Below, in pieces: positions 19,392 through 28,516 of a stretch of 64,000 nucleotides of DNA. A program made the position numbers and the translations under genes. The notes under the pieces were generated by a model. The model was not told where the DNA came from, did no database searches, and saw only the letters and a program-made list of their open reading frames with translations. Position 1 is the stretch's first letter; every line of letters begins with the position of its first letter. Source of the DNA: Heyndrickxia camelliae (lineage in GTDB: Bacteria > Bacillota > Bacilli > Bacillales > Bacillaceae_C); contig NZ_PIQO01000014.1 of assembly GCF_002844575.1 (NCBI RefSeq), forward strand, positions 59,116 through 123,115. Reading direction: 5' to 3'.

Positions 19392-20710
19392 CAACGGTAA
19401 ACGAGCAAGCAATGATAGCAAAGCAATTTGCCGAAAGGATGGATGAGGATGAATTACTAAACTGTATGAGATGCGGTTTTTGCCTTCCTACATGTCCAAC
19501 TTACATTGAATCCGGATTCCAGGAAATCCATTCTCCGCGGGGTAGAATTGCCTTAATGAAAGCTGTAAAGGATGGAATCATTGAACCGGATGAGGATGTA
19601 GAACGATCTTTAAGCCTGTGCTTAGGATGCCGGGCTTGTGAGCCTGTTTGTCCTTCCGGTGTAAAATACGGTCATTTACTGGAAGAAGCAAGAGATATTA
19701 TTCATCAAAACAAAAAGCATTCTATTCCAGTACAAAGTATTCGAAAAGCTGTTTTTGAAGGACTTTTTCCACATCAAAACCGAATGCAAACCGTGACTGG
19801 TTTATTAGGGTTTTATCAGCGGTCCGGATTACAAAAGATGACTAGGAAAATTGGGTTTATGAAGCTGTTCCCTGAGAGCATGGCAACCATGGAGAAAGTG
19901 TTGCCGAAGGTGCCAACTATAAAAGAAATGAAAAACAGACCCGAGTATTTACCGGCTCATGGTGTAAAAACAACAAGAGTTGCTTTCTTTTCCGGCTGTC
20001 TGATGGATACTATGTTTTTAGCTACAAATAAAGCAACAATCAAACTGCTTCAATTAGCAGGCTGTGAAATTGTCATTCCAAAATCACAAGCTTGTTGTGG
20101 AGCACTGCACGGCCATAGCGGAGAAAAAACAAAAGCAATAGAAATGGCAAAGCGAAATATTGAAGCCTTTGAAAATATAAACGCAGATTATATCATTACA
20201 AATGCTGGCGGCTGTGGAGCCTTTTTAATTGACTATGATCATTTACTAAAGGACGACCCTCAATGGGAAAAGCGTGCGATTGCATTTAAAAATAAGCTGA
20301 AAGATATTACTCAAATTCTAGTAGACTTAGAGTTTCATCGTAAAGTTCCGTTACGATTATCACATCGTGTTGTAACCTATCAGGACTCTTGCCATTTGCG
20401 GAATGTCATGAAAACTTCCGATGCGCCGAGAACATTATTGAAAGCAATCAAAGGTGTAGAATATCGCGAAATGAACAATGCAGACAGCTGCTGTGGTTCA
20501 GCCGGAATATATAATATTGTTGAATCCGAAATGTCGATGAAGATTCTAGACTCGAAAATGAAAAATGCCAAAGCCACAAATGCAACCACCATTGTGACAG
20601 CAAATCCTGGTTGTTTGCTACAAATGAAGCTTGGTATTGAAAGAGAAGGATTATCAAGCAAAGTGGAAGCTGTCCATATAGTGGACCTACTGGCCGAAGC
20701 AGCTTCCTAG
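19388..20710 (+). CDS. glcF: Glycolate oxidase, iron-sulfur subunit GlcF
   Basis: Electron-transfer partner of GlcD, 440 residues. Two 4Fe-4S ferredoxin motifs are visible: CMRCGFCLPTCPTY at about residues 26-39 and CLGCRACEPVCPSG at about 78-91. Two CCG cysteine-rich domains follow (CCGALHGHSGEK and SCCGSAGIYN), as in heterodisulfide-reductase-like proteins. Coupled to glcD by an ATGA overlap. It probably passes electrons to the membrane quinone pool. Confidence 0.93.
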   Translation: MTTVNEQAMIAKQFAERMDEDELLNCMRCGFCLPTCPTYIESGFQEIHSPRGRIALMKAVKDGIIEPDEDVERSLSLCLGCRACEPVCPSGVKYGHLLEEARDIIHQNKKHSIPVQSIRKAVFEGLFPHQNRMQTVTGLLGFYQRSGLQKMTRKIGFMKLFPESMATMEKVLPKVPTIKEMKNRPEYLPAHGVKTTRVAFFSGCLMDTMFLATNKATIKLLQLAGCEIVIPKSQACCGALHGHSGEKTKAIEMAKRNIEAFENINADYIITNAGGCGAFLIDYDHLLKDDPQWEKRAIAFKNKLKDITQILVDLEFHRKVPLRLSHRVVTYQDSCHLRNVMKTSDAPRTLLKAIKGVEYREMNNADSCCGSAGIYNIVESEMSMKILDSKMKNAKATNATTIVTANPGCLLQMKLGIEREGLSSKVEAVHIVDLLAEAAS

Positions 20711-20719
20711 GATAAGAAG

Positions 20720-20753
20720 GCGTCCCCTGATCCTTTAATGGGGCGTTTTTTTA
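20720..20753 (+). terminator. glcDF terminator
   Basis: GCGTCCCC...GGGGCG stem with a single bulge, followed by seven T. Confidence 0.85.
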
Positions 20754-21584
20754 TTATCCTCTGCTTCTTTTTTGGGACGAGGGACCTGTCCCTGTATCCT
20801 GTTTAAAAGGAGACATATTGCACCCATTGGGGCATGTTTTACATCTTTTTCCGTCTTTTGCGTTTAATAAATTGGATAAGCAGCAAGTTTTTCGTACACG
20901 AATCCATTCATTAAATTCTTCACGGTATATTTTTTCACCATTAAATCTAGCAAGTGGATTTTGTAAATATGGACCAAATAAGGATCCTTCCGCCTCCTGC
21001 AATATATAACGAAAATCATCTTCGGCTCTTTGTTTTATTTCTATATCTTTTTCTTCCTTCATAATGGTCTCATATAACCAAAATACATAAATAGCAATAT
21101 TCTCCCACATCACCATTTTTGAAAATCTCGTAGCCTCTCTAAGTGCTTCTATCAATGGGTGGAAAAAGTGAGTAAATAGATCTTCTACAATCGTTTCTCT
21201 CCATTGAGTCCGATTACCATACGATTCACTTACGATACAATCCCCTAGATAGAAATCCGGCAGCCACAATAAATCATTTTCTTTTTCAACAAGCTTCATT
21301 TTTTTTATATCAACATTTAACCTTTTGTTTAAAACACTCATAGTATATAAATGGATAACTGCATAAAAAGCCATTCTTTTCGTTAATAAAGAAGCTGTAA
21401 CCCTTTGTGTTGGTGAGCCAATTAGTTTTCCAATATTATTTAGATGCTCTATTAATGTTGTATGATCAAATAACTCGATAACTGCAATACTTCCCCTGCC
21501 CTCGGATATCTGATTGATAAAGCGGAACTTTGATAGTTCATTCGCTTCATTGTCTGTTAAATTAGATAGCATTGATGGCTTCAT
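20754..21584 (-). CDS. FhuF-like ferric siderophore reductase
   Basis: Cytosolic 2Fe-2S protein that releases iron from imported siderophores by reduction. The 276-residue frame has the C-terminal cluster motif CC...C..C (CCLSNLLNAKDGKRCKTCP), where the spacing between the CC pair and the next cysteine is 12, against 10 in E. coli FhuF as I recall it. The body is a helical IucA/FhuF-type domain. Two ATGs are possible (21584 or four codons later); the longer is given. It overlaps the ATPase gene by 23 bases, so it belongs to the siderophore uptake operon. Confidence 0.82.
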   Translation of the reverse strand: MKPSMLSNLTDNEANELSKFRFINQISEGRGSIAVIELFDHTTLIEHLNNIGKLIGSPTQRVTASLLTKRMAFYAVIHLYTMSVLNKRLNVDIKKMKLVEKENDLLWLPDFYLGDCIVSESYGNRTQWRETIVEDLFTHFFHPLIEALREATRFSKMVMWENIAIYVFWLYETIMKEEKDIEIKQRAEDDFRYILQEAEGSLFGPYLQNPLARFNGEKIYREEFNEWIRVRKTCCLSNLLNAKDGKRCKTCPNGCNMSPFKQDTGTGPSSQKRSRG

Positions 21585-22383
21585 CCTTTAAAATACAACG
21601 ACCTTTTCCAAAGGGAATGCAAAGCGGTGTGCCAAAAAGCGGGTCCATTGTTACTTGACAGTCCATTTCAAAAACATCCCTTATCATTTGGCAGCTAATA
21701 ACGGTTTCTGGTTTTCCTTGAACGTATACTTGTTTGTTTTTAATCGCAACAATATTATGAGCATATCTGCAAGCCAAATTAATATCATGTAGTACCATGA
21801 TAATCGTGCGTTTTTCTTTCTCATTTAATTCAAATAATAAATCTAATATTTCAATCTGATGTGTCAAATCCAAATAGGTTGTCGGTTCATCAAGTAAAAT
21901 GATATCCGTGTCCTGAGCTAGCGTCATTGCAATCCATGCCCGCTGTCTTTGTCCTCCAGAAAGTTCATCGACATGACGATCTTTGAACTCTTCCATTCCG
22001 GTTACCTTTAATGCATTCATGACAATCTCTTCGTCTTTCTCAGACCACTGTTTTAACCATGATTGATAAGGAAACCGACCTTGCTTTACAAGCTGAAGTA
22101 CCGTTAACCCTTCCGGCGCAACAGGAGACTGCGGCAAAATGGATAATTTTTTCGCCACTTCTTTTGTAGGGAGTTTTGCGACATCCTTTCCATCCAAAAG
22201 GACAGATCCTGATTCGGGCTTTAAAAGCCGTGCAATTGATCTTAATAATGTAGATTTTCCACACCCGTTTCCTCCTATGAAAACAGTAATTTCACCTTTC
22301 GGAATGGCGATATCTAATTCATTTATGATAATTGAATCACCGTATCCTAATGTTAAAGACTTTGTTTCTATTGTCCCGGTCAT
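21562..22383 (-). CDS. Iron-siderophore ABC transporter ATP-binding protein (FecE/YusV type)
   Basis: Cytosolic ATPase of a FecCD-type siderophore importer, 273 residues. Walker A GGNGCGKST at about 36-44, signature ELSGGQRQRAWIAM and Walker B IILLDEPTTYLDL are intact. It follows the two permease genes on the minus strand and is followed by the FhuF-like reductase, so import and intracellular iron release are encoded together. Confidence 0.93.
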   Translation of the reverse strand: MTGTIETKSLTLGYGDSIIINELDIAIPKGEITVFIGGNGCGKSTLLRSIARLLKPESGSVLLDGKDVAKLPTKEVAKKLSILPQSPVAPEGLTVLQLVKQGRFPYQSWLKQWSEKDEEIVMNALKVTGMEEFKDRHVDELSGGQRQRAWIAMTLAQDTDIILLDEPTTYLDLTHQIEILDLLFELNEKEKRTIIMVLHDINLACRYAHNIVAIKNKQVYVQGKPETVISCQMIRDVFEMDCQVTMDPLFGTPLCIPFGKGRCILKDEAINAI

Positions 22384-22427
22384 GGTGTATACTCCTTCCT
22401 AATCAAAAAGTTTTTGTTAATTAAGTT

Positions 22428-23483
22428 CTATGCAGTTTTTGCCCGAAATAATAGATAAATAAAGTATGGTGCACCAATTGCTGCAGTAAAAACACCTGCT
22501 GGTATTTCAAGCGGCAGAAAAATTGTCCTTCCTATTAAATCTGCAAGCATGACAAGTATTCCTCCTATACATGCAGCAGTCGGAAGTAAGCCACCGAAAC
22601 TTGAACCTACTAATCTTCTCGCCATATGTGGTGCCATTAATCCAACAAATCCAATTCCGCCAGCGAAGGCAACTGCTGTGCCAACTAAGGCTGTGCTTAA
22701 GATTAAAAGAAAAAATCGCTGTTTTTGTACAGGACTTCCCACACCAGTAGCAAGTTCATCACCTAACTCTTGAATATTAATTCTTCTAGCTGATATAAAT
22801 GAGATAATAACAAGTACTAATACCGTTGGAATAATGATATATACATTACTCCAATTGGAGCCATTAACTGTACCGGTAATCCATATATTCGCTTCACTAG
22901 CTCGATAAATTGGTCCCTTTAACATAAGCATTGTCGTGATTGCCTGCATAACAGCGGAAATTCCGATACCAATCAATACTAGACGTATAGGTGAAACACC
23001 ATTTTTCCAGGACAAAAAATATACCAAAAACGCGACTATTGTTGCTCCAAGAAAAGCTGCAACTGGTAACCAATCAATACTAACAGTTAAAATGTTATCT
23101 GCATTGCTAAATAACGCAAGAAAACCAACTACAGCTGCACTTGCTCCCCCCGTGATACCGATAATATCCGGCGAAGCCAGAGGATTACGGATAATTCCTT
23201 GTAAGATAGATCCAGCAACAGCTAAAGCCATACCAACGAACAAAGCAACGATAATCCTAGGAAGGCGGAATTTCATCACCACCAATTGATCCAAGGAAGA
23301 TCCTCCGCCAAAAAATACTTTCAAAACCCTTACAGGATTTAATTTCATATCACCTAAACCAGTACTTATAACAAAAACAACCAGTAATAAAAGAAATAAT
23401 GCACCTGTAGTCCAGAGAGCGCGACGGTCAAGGAGAAATGATATTTTCCCTTTTAATAGACGTAAACTTTTATATTGACTCAT
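22428..23483 (-). CDS. Iron-siderophore ABC transporter permease (FecCD, YfhA-like)
   Basis: A 351-residue membrane permease with about nine to ten hydrophobic segments and the FecCD motifs RLPRIIVALFVGMALAVAGS and RNPLASPDIIGITGGA. The second permease of the heterodimer; its ATG overlaps the upstream permease stop by four bases. Resemblance to the hydroxamate (schizokinen-type) importer YfiYZ-YfhA is from memory and does not fix the ligand. Confidence 0.92.
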   Translation of the reverse strand: MSQYKSLRLLKGKISFLLDRRALWTTGALFLLLLVVFVISTGLGDMKLNPVRVLKVFFGGGSSLDQLVVMKFRLPRIIVALFVGMALAVAGSILQGIIRNPLASPDIIGITGGASAAVVGFLALFSNADNILTVSIDWLPVAAFLGATIVAFLVYFLSWKNGVSPIRLVLIGIGISAVMQAITTMLMLKGPIYRASEANIWITGTVNGSNWSNVYIIIPTVLVLVIISFISARRINIQELGDELATGVGSPVQKQRFFLLILSTALVGTAVAFAGGIGFVGLMAPHMARRLVGSSFGGLLPTAACIGGILVMLADLIGRTIFLPLEIPAGVFTAAIGAPYFIYLLFRAKTA

Positions 23484-24484
23484 CGACTCGTTAACCCCTT
23501 CCTTGCTAAATAAATAAAGAATGGCGCACCGATAATGGCAGTCATTACACCAACCGGCACTTCTGATGGCATAATCACATATCTAGCAGCAATATCTGCT
23601 GCAATCAGTAAGATACCTCCTAATAGCGCCGAAAAAGGGAGTAACCAGCGATGATCGATTCCTATTATTTTTCTAGCAATATGAGGAATGACAATTCCAA
23701 TAAATCCAATTGGTCCCGCAACTGCAACTGCACTTCCAGAAAGAAAGATAACAATCAAACCAGCACCAATTTTGACTAAGCCTATTTTTAAGCCAAGCCC
23801 CTTTGCCACATCGTCTCCCATAGCTAGTATATTCATTTTTCCAGCTAAAAGGAGTGCTGCACCCCATCCAATTATCATATATGGCAGCACAGATGTTAAA
23901 ATTTGTAATTTTCTTCCTTGAACAGAACCAGCAAGCCAAAATAGTACTTGTTCCAATGCCGATTCATTTAATGTTAGTAGACCTTGTGTAAAGGAGGAAA
24001 ATAACGCACCAATAGCAGCGCCCGCTAAGGTAAGCTTCATAGGAGTTAATCCTTCTCTGCCTGTATTCCCTAATAAATAAACAATAATTGCCGCTAATGC
24101 TGCCCCGGCAAATGATACCCAAGCAAATGCTTGTAAACTCGTAATATTAAACAATGTTACTGCAATGACAACAGCAAAACCCGCACCTGCATTTATTCCA
24201 AGAATTCCTGGCGATGCAAGGGGATTTTTTGTTAAAGTTTGCATTATAACACCGGACATTGCAAGACATGCCCCTACTGAACCAGCAATAAGAGATCTTG
24301 GTAAGCGAACAGTTGTGATAATAACATGCTTATTGGATCCATTAAAATGTGTAAAGGACTGAATAGCTGTTTTTATGGATGTATCTGTATATCCATATAT
24401 TACACTCATCCCCATCAAACAGACCAAGCATAAGACAGCTATTATAATTCCAATAAACTTCTGCCAATTTTGTTTTAAGACCAT
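23480..24484 (-). CDS. Iron-siderophore ABC transporter permease (FecCD, YfiZ-like)
   Basis: A 334-residue permease with FecCD motifs RLPRSLIAGSVGACLAMSGV and KNPLASPGILGINAGAG and about nine membrane segments. First gene of the minus-strand set permease-permease-ATPase-FhuF. Its promoter region is shared with the divergent binding-protein gene and holds two Fur boxes. Confidence 0.92.
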   Translation of the reverse strand: MVLKQNWQKFIGIIIAVLCLVCLMGMSVIYGYTDTSIKTAIQSFTHFNGSNKHVIITTVRLPRSLIAGSVGACLAMSGVIMQTLTKNPLASPGILGINAGAGFAVVIAVTLFNITSLQAFAWVSFAGAALAAIIVYLLGNTGREGLTPMKLTLAGAAIGALFSSFTQGLLTLNESALEQVLFWLAGSVQGRKLQILTSVLPYMIIGWGAALLLAGKMNILAMGDDVAKGLGLKIGLVKIGAGLIVIFLSGSAVAVAGPIGFIGIVIPHIARKIIGIDHRWLLPFSALLGGILLIAADIAARYVIMPSEVPVGVMTAIIGAPFFIYLARKGLTSR

Positions 24485-24517
24485 TTCATTTTTACCTTTC
24501 CATCATTCTCTACCATT

Positions 24518-24546
24518 AGTCTAGGTAATGCTGAGCATGAAGTCAA
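24518..24546 (-). promoter_or_regulatory. Promoter of the siderophore permease operon
   Basis: Minus-strand TTGACT, 17 bases, TAGACT. A Fur-like box lies just upstream of the -35 element. Confidence 0.6.
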
Positions 24547-24552
24547 TGATTT

Positions 24553-24567
24553 TGATAATCGTTTTCA
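24553..24567. promoter_or_regulatory. Imperfect Fur box
   Basis: TGATAATCGTTTTCA matches 12 of 15 positions of the Fur 7-1-7 consensus TGATAATnATTATCA. It is close to both divergent promoters. Confidence 0.75.
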
Positions 24568-24575
24568 ATTATATA

Positions 24576-24604
24576 TTGACAGTCTGCTGCACTACTTATA
24601 TGAT
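24576..24604 (+). promoter_or_regulatory. Promoter of the siderophore-binding protein gene
   Basis: Perfect TTGACA, 17-base spacer, TATGAT. It lies between the two Fur boxes. Confidence 0.8.
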
Positions 24605-24618
24605 GGAGGAGGAGTAAA

Positions 24619-24633
24619 TGATAATGATTATCA
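24619..24633. promoter_or_regulatory. Perfect Fur box
   Basis: TGATAATGATTATCA is an exact 7-1-7 Fur box in the leader of the binding-protein gene, just after the expected transcription start. It should repress when iron is sufficient. Confidence 0.93.
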
Positions 24634-24658
24634 ATCATATTGAGGAGGTACATACATA

Positions 24659-25630
24659 ATGGGGAAAACAAAATCCATATTTACCATAATTGCTATACTT
24701 TCCCTTCTTCTTTTAGCTGCATGTGGAAATAATAAATCTGGCGAAGTGGAAAAGGAAAAAGGAACAAATAGTAATGCTGCAGGAAAAAACTATACAGTTG
24801 AACATGCAATGGGGAAAACAACTATTAAGGGAACACCTAAACGTGTTGTCATTTTAACTAATGAGGGAACAGAAGCATTACTGGCATTAGGTATAAAACC
24901 TGTTGGAGCAGTTCAATCATGGACAGGAAATCCTTGGTATGACCACATTAAGGATAAAATGAAAAATGTAAAAGTTGTTGGTACAGAGGATCAAGTGAAT
25001 GTGGAGGCAATTGCAAAGCTGCATCCAGATTTAATTATTGGGAACAAAATGCGCCAAGAAAAAATATATGATCAATTAAGCGCCATTGCTCCTACTGTAT
25101 TTGCAGAAACATTACGTGGTGATTGGAAGGAGAACTTCTCCCTTTATGCTAAAGCAGTTAATCAAGAAGCGAAAGGAAAAGAAGTAATCCAACAATTTAA
25201 TCAGCGAATCGCTGATATCAAGAAAAAACTTGGAGACAAAACAAATATGAAGGTATCTCTTTTACGTTTTATGTCTGGAGATGTTCGTATTTATCATAAA
25301 GATACCTTTGCAGGTGTTATTCTTGACCAGCTTGGGTTTGCAAGAGCTAAAGGACAAGATGCAGACGATTTTGCAGAGCGTAATCTAACAAAGGAAAGAA
25401 TTCCAGCTATGGATGGAGATATTTTATTCTATTTCACATATGACACTGGCGATGGAGGAGCATCCTCATTAGAAAAGGAATATATTAATGATCCTCTCTT
25501 TAAAAACTTAAAAGTTGCTAAAGCCGGAAATGTTCATAAAGTAAATGACGTAATCTGGAATACAGCAGGCGGGGTAATAGCTGCCAACTTAATGCTGGAC
25601 GATATTGAAAAGATATTCTTACATAAATAG
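24659..25630 (+). CDS. Iron-siderophore substrate-binding lipoprotein (YfiY-like)
   Basis: Extracellular lipoprotein that binds the ferric siderophore and delivers it to the divergently encoded permeases. The 323 residues start with a lipoprotein signal (LAAC at 19-22), then a short charged linker and a class III binding-protein fold (PKRVVILTNEGTEALLALGI, NVEAIAKLHPDLIIGN). GAGGAGG precedes the ATG. Divergent from the permease operon and under a perfect Fur box. Ligand specificity (hydroxamate is likely) is inferred from resemblance only. Confidence 0.92.
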   Translation: MGKTKSIFTIIAILSLLLLAACGNNKSGEVEKEKGTNSNAAGKNYTVEHAMGKTTIKGTPKRVVILTNEGTEALLALGIKPVGAVQSWTGNPWYDHIKDKMKNVKVVGTEDQVNVEAIAKLHPDLIIGNKMRQEKIYDQLSAIAPTVFAETLRGDWKENFSLYAKAVNQEAKGKEVIQQFNQRIADIKKKLGDKTNMKVSLLRFMSGDVRIYHKDTFAGVILDQLGFARAKGQDADDFAERNLTKERIPAMDGDILFYFTYDTGDGGASSLEKEYINDPLFKNLKVAKAGNVHKVNDVIWNTAGGVIAANLMLDDIEKIFLHK

Positions 25631-25635
25631 AGGGA

Positions 25636-25667
25636 AATGGGGACAGGTACAACGTCCCCATTTTTTT
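25636..25667 (+). terminator. Terminator after the siderophore-binding protein
   Basis: AATGGGGAC, a 9-base loop, GTCCCCATT and then TTTTT. Confidence 0.92.
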
Positions 25668-25885
25668 ATGGAACATTTCCCCTACTTTTCTCGCCTTTTT
25701 GAAACTGCATACCTGTTATTCTTCTTCTGGGAAAAGGAACCTGACCCTCCATCCCTCCGCTTTTTTTACTGTCTTCTCTTCTTTTACATATTACTCCTTT
25801 TATTGGTAAAGACTAATTGTTATAAAATGGCTGGATTTTCCCTCAGATTACTGGGCCATTAAATTTTCCATACGGGGGAATGGAT

Positions 25886-27400
25886 ATGAATTTTTTTAAA
25901 AAAAGTTGGAAAAAGAAAGAAGCGACAACTAGCAACCAGCAACCGCAACAACAAAATATGCAAGGAAATCAACCCAAGTCTCATGATTTGAAAGAGGTAA
26001 AATTCTTCAATTCTCGAACCAATTTGCATTTTTCCTTAAAATTTATTTCTACCTTAACAGATGAGGAAATTATTCAAAAAGATGTTCTTCCTTATTTATT
26101 GGAGGAATGGTTTGAAAAGATTGAAGACCTTAATAAAATTCTGCCTGTAGCAGATTTTGAGATAAGTACAGATTTATCACAAATTGAGCAAAAATTATAT
26201 AATGGCTATGTTTTGCTTCGAACAGAGCACGAGAATAATAGTAAGTTTGCTTTTATTTCTGCTCAACAACAAGTAACAAGAACCGTAAGTGCTCCTGAAA
26301 TTGAATTTAGCGTTATTGGTCCAAAGGAAGCATTCATCGAATCGATTGATCAAAACTTAAATCTAATTAGAAAAAGATTGCCTATTAAGGAGCTAATTAT
26401 TGAAGAATTTAAGGTTGGGAACTTTTCCAAAACCAAAGTAGCCTTACTTTATATTAACGGAACAGCTAATACTGAAAATATTGACACCCTCAGGCAAAGG
26501 TTGAAGGCCGTTGATTTTGATGCGATTAGTGATAGTTCGTTTATTGAGCAAATATTATCGGACAATCATTCCTCCCCTTTCCCAGTCTTTCTTGATACAG
26601 AAAGACCAGATCGAGCTGCAGGTGTATTAAGTCAAGGGAAAGCCGTCATTGTGGTGGATGGTTCTCCTCATGCTTTAATTGGTCCGACAACGCTTATCGA
26701 GTTTTTCGTATCTTTCGAGGATTACTATATTAACTGGGGGATTGCCACTTTTTTTAGACTTTTGCGGATTTTCGCCGTTTTATTCTCAATATTGGTTACC
26801 CCATTATATGTAGCTGCCTTAACTTATCACTATCATTTAATTCCCACCAACCTGATGTCAACATTAATTAGTTCACGTCAAGGAGTGCCATTCCCTCCTA
26901 TTCTGGAAGCATTAGTGCTGGAATTGACGATTGAGCTGTTACGTGAGGCTGGAGCACGACTACCAACAAAAATCGGACAAACAATCGGTATCGTGGGTGG
27001 TATCGTTATTGGAACAGCCTCTGTAGACGCAGGCTTTACCAGTAATGTTCTGCTTATTTTAATTGCCTTGGCAGCGCTGGCGTCCTTTACAACACCTGTT
27101 TATAAAATTGGTAATACCATTCGTATTCTGCGCTTCCCATTTTTACTATTTGCGCAGCTTTGGGGATTGCTTGGTATCGTATTTTGTTTTTGCATCCTTT
27201 TAACCCATTTAATTCGATTAACTTCGTTAGGACGGCCATATTTGGAGCCGCTATATCCTTTAAGATTTCCTGATTTGAAGGATACCATTGTGCGCTTAGG
27301 TTTTAATAAACAAATACTGCGACCACTTTATTTACAAACGAAGAATACATTTCGCTTTCCTCCTAAGGATGCAAAGCGAAAGAAAGATATAGATGAGTAA
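25886..27400 (+). CDS. Spore germinant receptor A subunit (GerA/GerKA family)
   Basis: A subunit of a nutrient germinant receptor in the spore inner membrane, 504 residues. Hydrophilic N-terminal domain (about 1-280, with a glutamine-rich start), then about five membrane segments with the family motifs EALVLELTIELLREAGARLP and IGIVGGIVIGTASV. The second of two nearby ATGs (25886) was chosen because GGGGG lies 7 bases before it but abuts the first. It leads a three-gene operon A-B-C. I call it GerK-like by general resemblance; the germinant is unknown. Confidence 0.92.
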   Translation: MNFFKKSWKKKEATTSNQQPQQQNMQGNQPKSHDLKEVKFFNSRTNLHFSLKFISTLTDEEIIQKDVLPYLLEEWFEKIEDLNKILPVADFEISTDLSQIEQKLYNGYVLLRTEHENNSKFAFISAQQQVTRTVSAPEIEFSVIGPKEAFIESIDQNLNLIRKRLPIKELIIEEFKVGNFSKTKVALLYINGTANTENIDTLRQRLKAVDFDAISDSSFIEQILSDNHSSPFPVFLDTERPDRAAGVLSQGKAVIVVDGSPHALIGPTTLIEFFVSFEDYYINWGIATFFRLLRIFAVLFSILVTPLYVAALTYHYHLIPTNLMSTLISSRQGVPFPPILEALVLELTIELLREAGARLPTKIGQTIGIVGGIVIGTASVDAGFTSNVLLILIALAALASFTTPVYKIGNTIRILRFPFLLFAQLWGLLGIVFCFCILLTHLIRLTSLGRPYLEPLYPLRFPDLKDTIVRLGFNKQILRPLYLQTKNTFRFPPKDAKRKKDIDE

Positions 27401-27421
27401 CCAATCAGCGGAGGTAATGGC

Positions 27422-28516
27422 ATGCAACCACAAATGATACCAGAAAATCGAAAATTTTCACCATATCTGGTTTTCCACACCACTTGTGGTATGCAAATAG
27501 GGGTAGGTGCACTGGGTTTTCAGCGAATTATTGCAAACATTGCCGGGTATGATTCTTGGCAGTCTGTTATTATTTCAGGAGTCGTAACCATTTTAGTTAT
27601 GTCTCTTATGTATAGACAATTAGAAATGGTAAACGGAGATCTTTCGGATATTCATCAATTTGTACTCGGCAAATGGGTAGGAAAAATACTGGATATATTT
27701 TTTATCGTCTACTTCTCGATGCTAGTTTTGACAGTTCTCCGCACCTATATAGAAGTCATACAGGTTTGGATGTATCCTGATCTTAGTACTTTTTGGTTTT
27801 CTTTAGCTTATCTATTGCTTTGTATTTATATTATTTATGGAGGTATTCGTACCATTGTTGGAATTACCTTCTTTTCTTTTGTTCTTCCTTTTTTTATTGT
27901 TTATATTCTTGGTGCCGCCATTCCATATGGGGATTTTCGGCATTTTTTACCTCTTTTCAACCATTCTATGAATGAAATAGTAAAAGCAGCACAAAGCACT
28001 ACTCTAACCTACTTGGGTTTTGAAACCATTATGATTTATTATCCTTTTATTAAAGAACCAAACAAATCGAAAAAATGGGCAATTCTCGGGGGTGTATTTA
28101 CTACTTTATTATATCTATATATGACTATCATTACCTTCGCATTTTACGGAGAAGAACAGCTACAGAAAGATATTTGGGCAACATTAACAACCTTTAAAAT
28201 TGTTAGGCTACCTGTAGTCGAACGCTTCGAATATATTGGGATTGCCAATTGGTGTTTAATAATATTGCCAAATGTTTGTTTATCTCTTTGGTGTGCTAGT
28301 CGATTGTTAAAAAGAACGATTCATATCAAACATACATATACCCTCTGGTTCATAAGCTTTGTCGTTCTGATTGCCAGTCCATTATTAAAAAAACGTCTGC
28401 ATATCGACATGTTAAATAATATTATCGGAAACATCGGTTTTCTCATCAATTTTATTTATATACCGATTATTCTCTTATTGGTATCCATTATAAAGAAGGT
28501 GAAAAAAAATCCATGA
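27422..28516 (+). CDS. Spore germinant receptor B subunit (GerKB-like)
   Basis: Amino acid-permease-fold subunit of the germinant receptor, 364 residues with about ten membrane segments (FHTTCGMQIGVGALGFQRII at the start; VLIASPLLKKRLHIDM near the end). This subunit is thought to bind the germinant. GCGGAGG precedes the ATG and it overlaps the C subunit start by four bases. Confidence 0.92.
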   Translation: MQPQMIPENRKFSPYLVFHTTCGMQIGVGALGFQRIIANIAGYDSWQSVIISGVVTILVMSLMYRQLEMVNGDLSDIHQFVLGKWVGKILDIFFIVYFSMLVLTVLRTYIEVIQVWMYPDLSTFWFSLAYLLLCIYIIYGGIRTIVGITFFSFVLPFFIVYILGAAIPYGDFRHFLPLFNHSMNEIVKAAQSTTLTYLGFETIMIYYPFIKEPNKSKKWAILGGVFTTLLYLYMTIITFAFYGEEQLQKDIWATLTTFKIVRLPVVERFEYIGIANWCLIILPNVCLSLWCASRLLKRTIHIKHTYTLWFISFVVLIASPLLKKRLHIDMLNNIIGNIGFLINFIYIPIILLLVSIIKKVKKNP

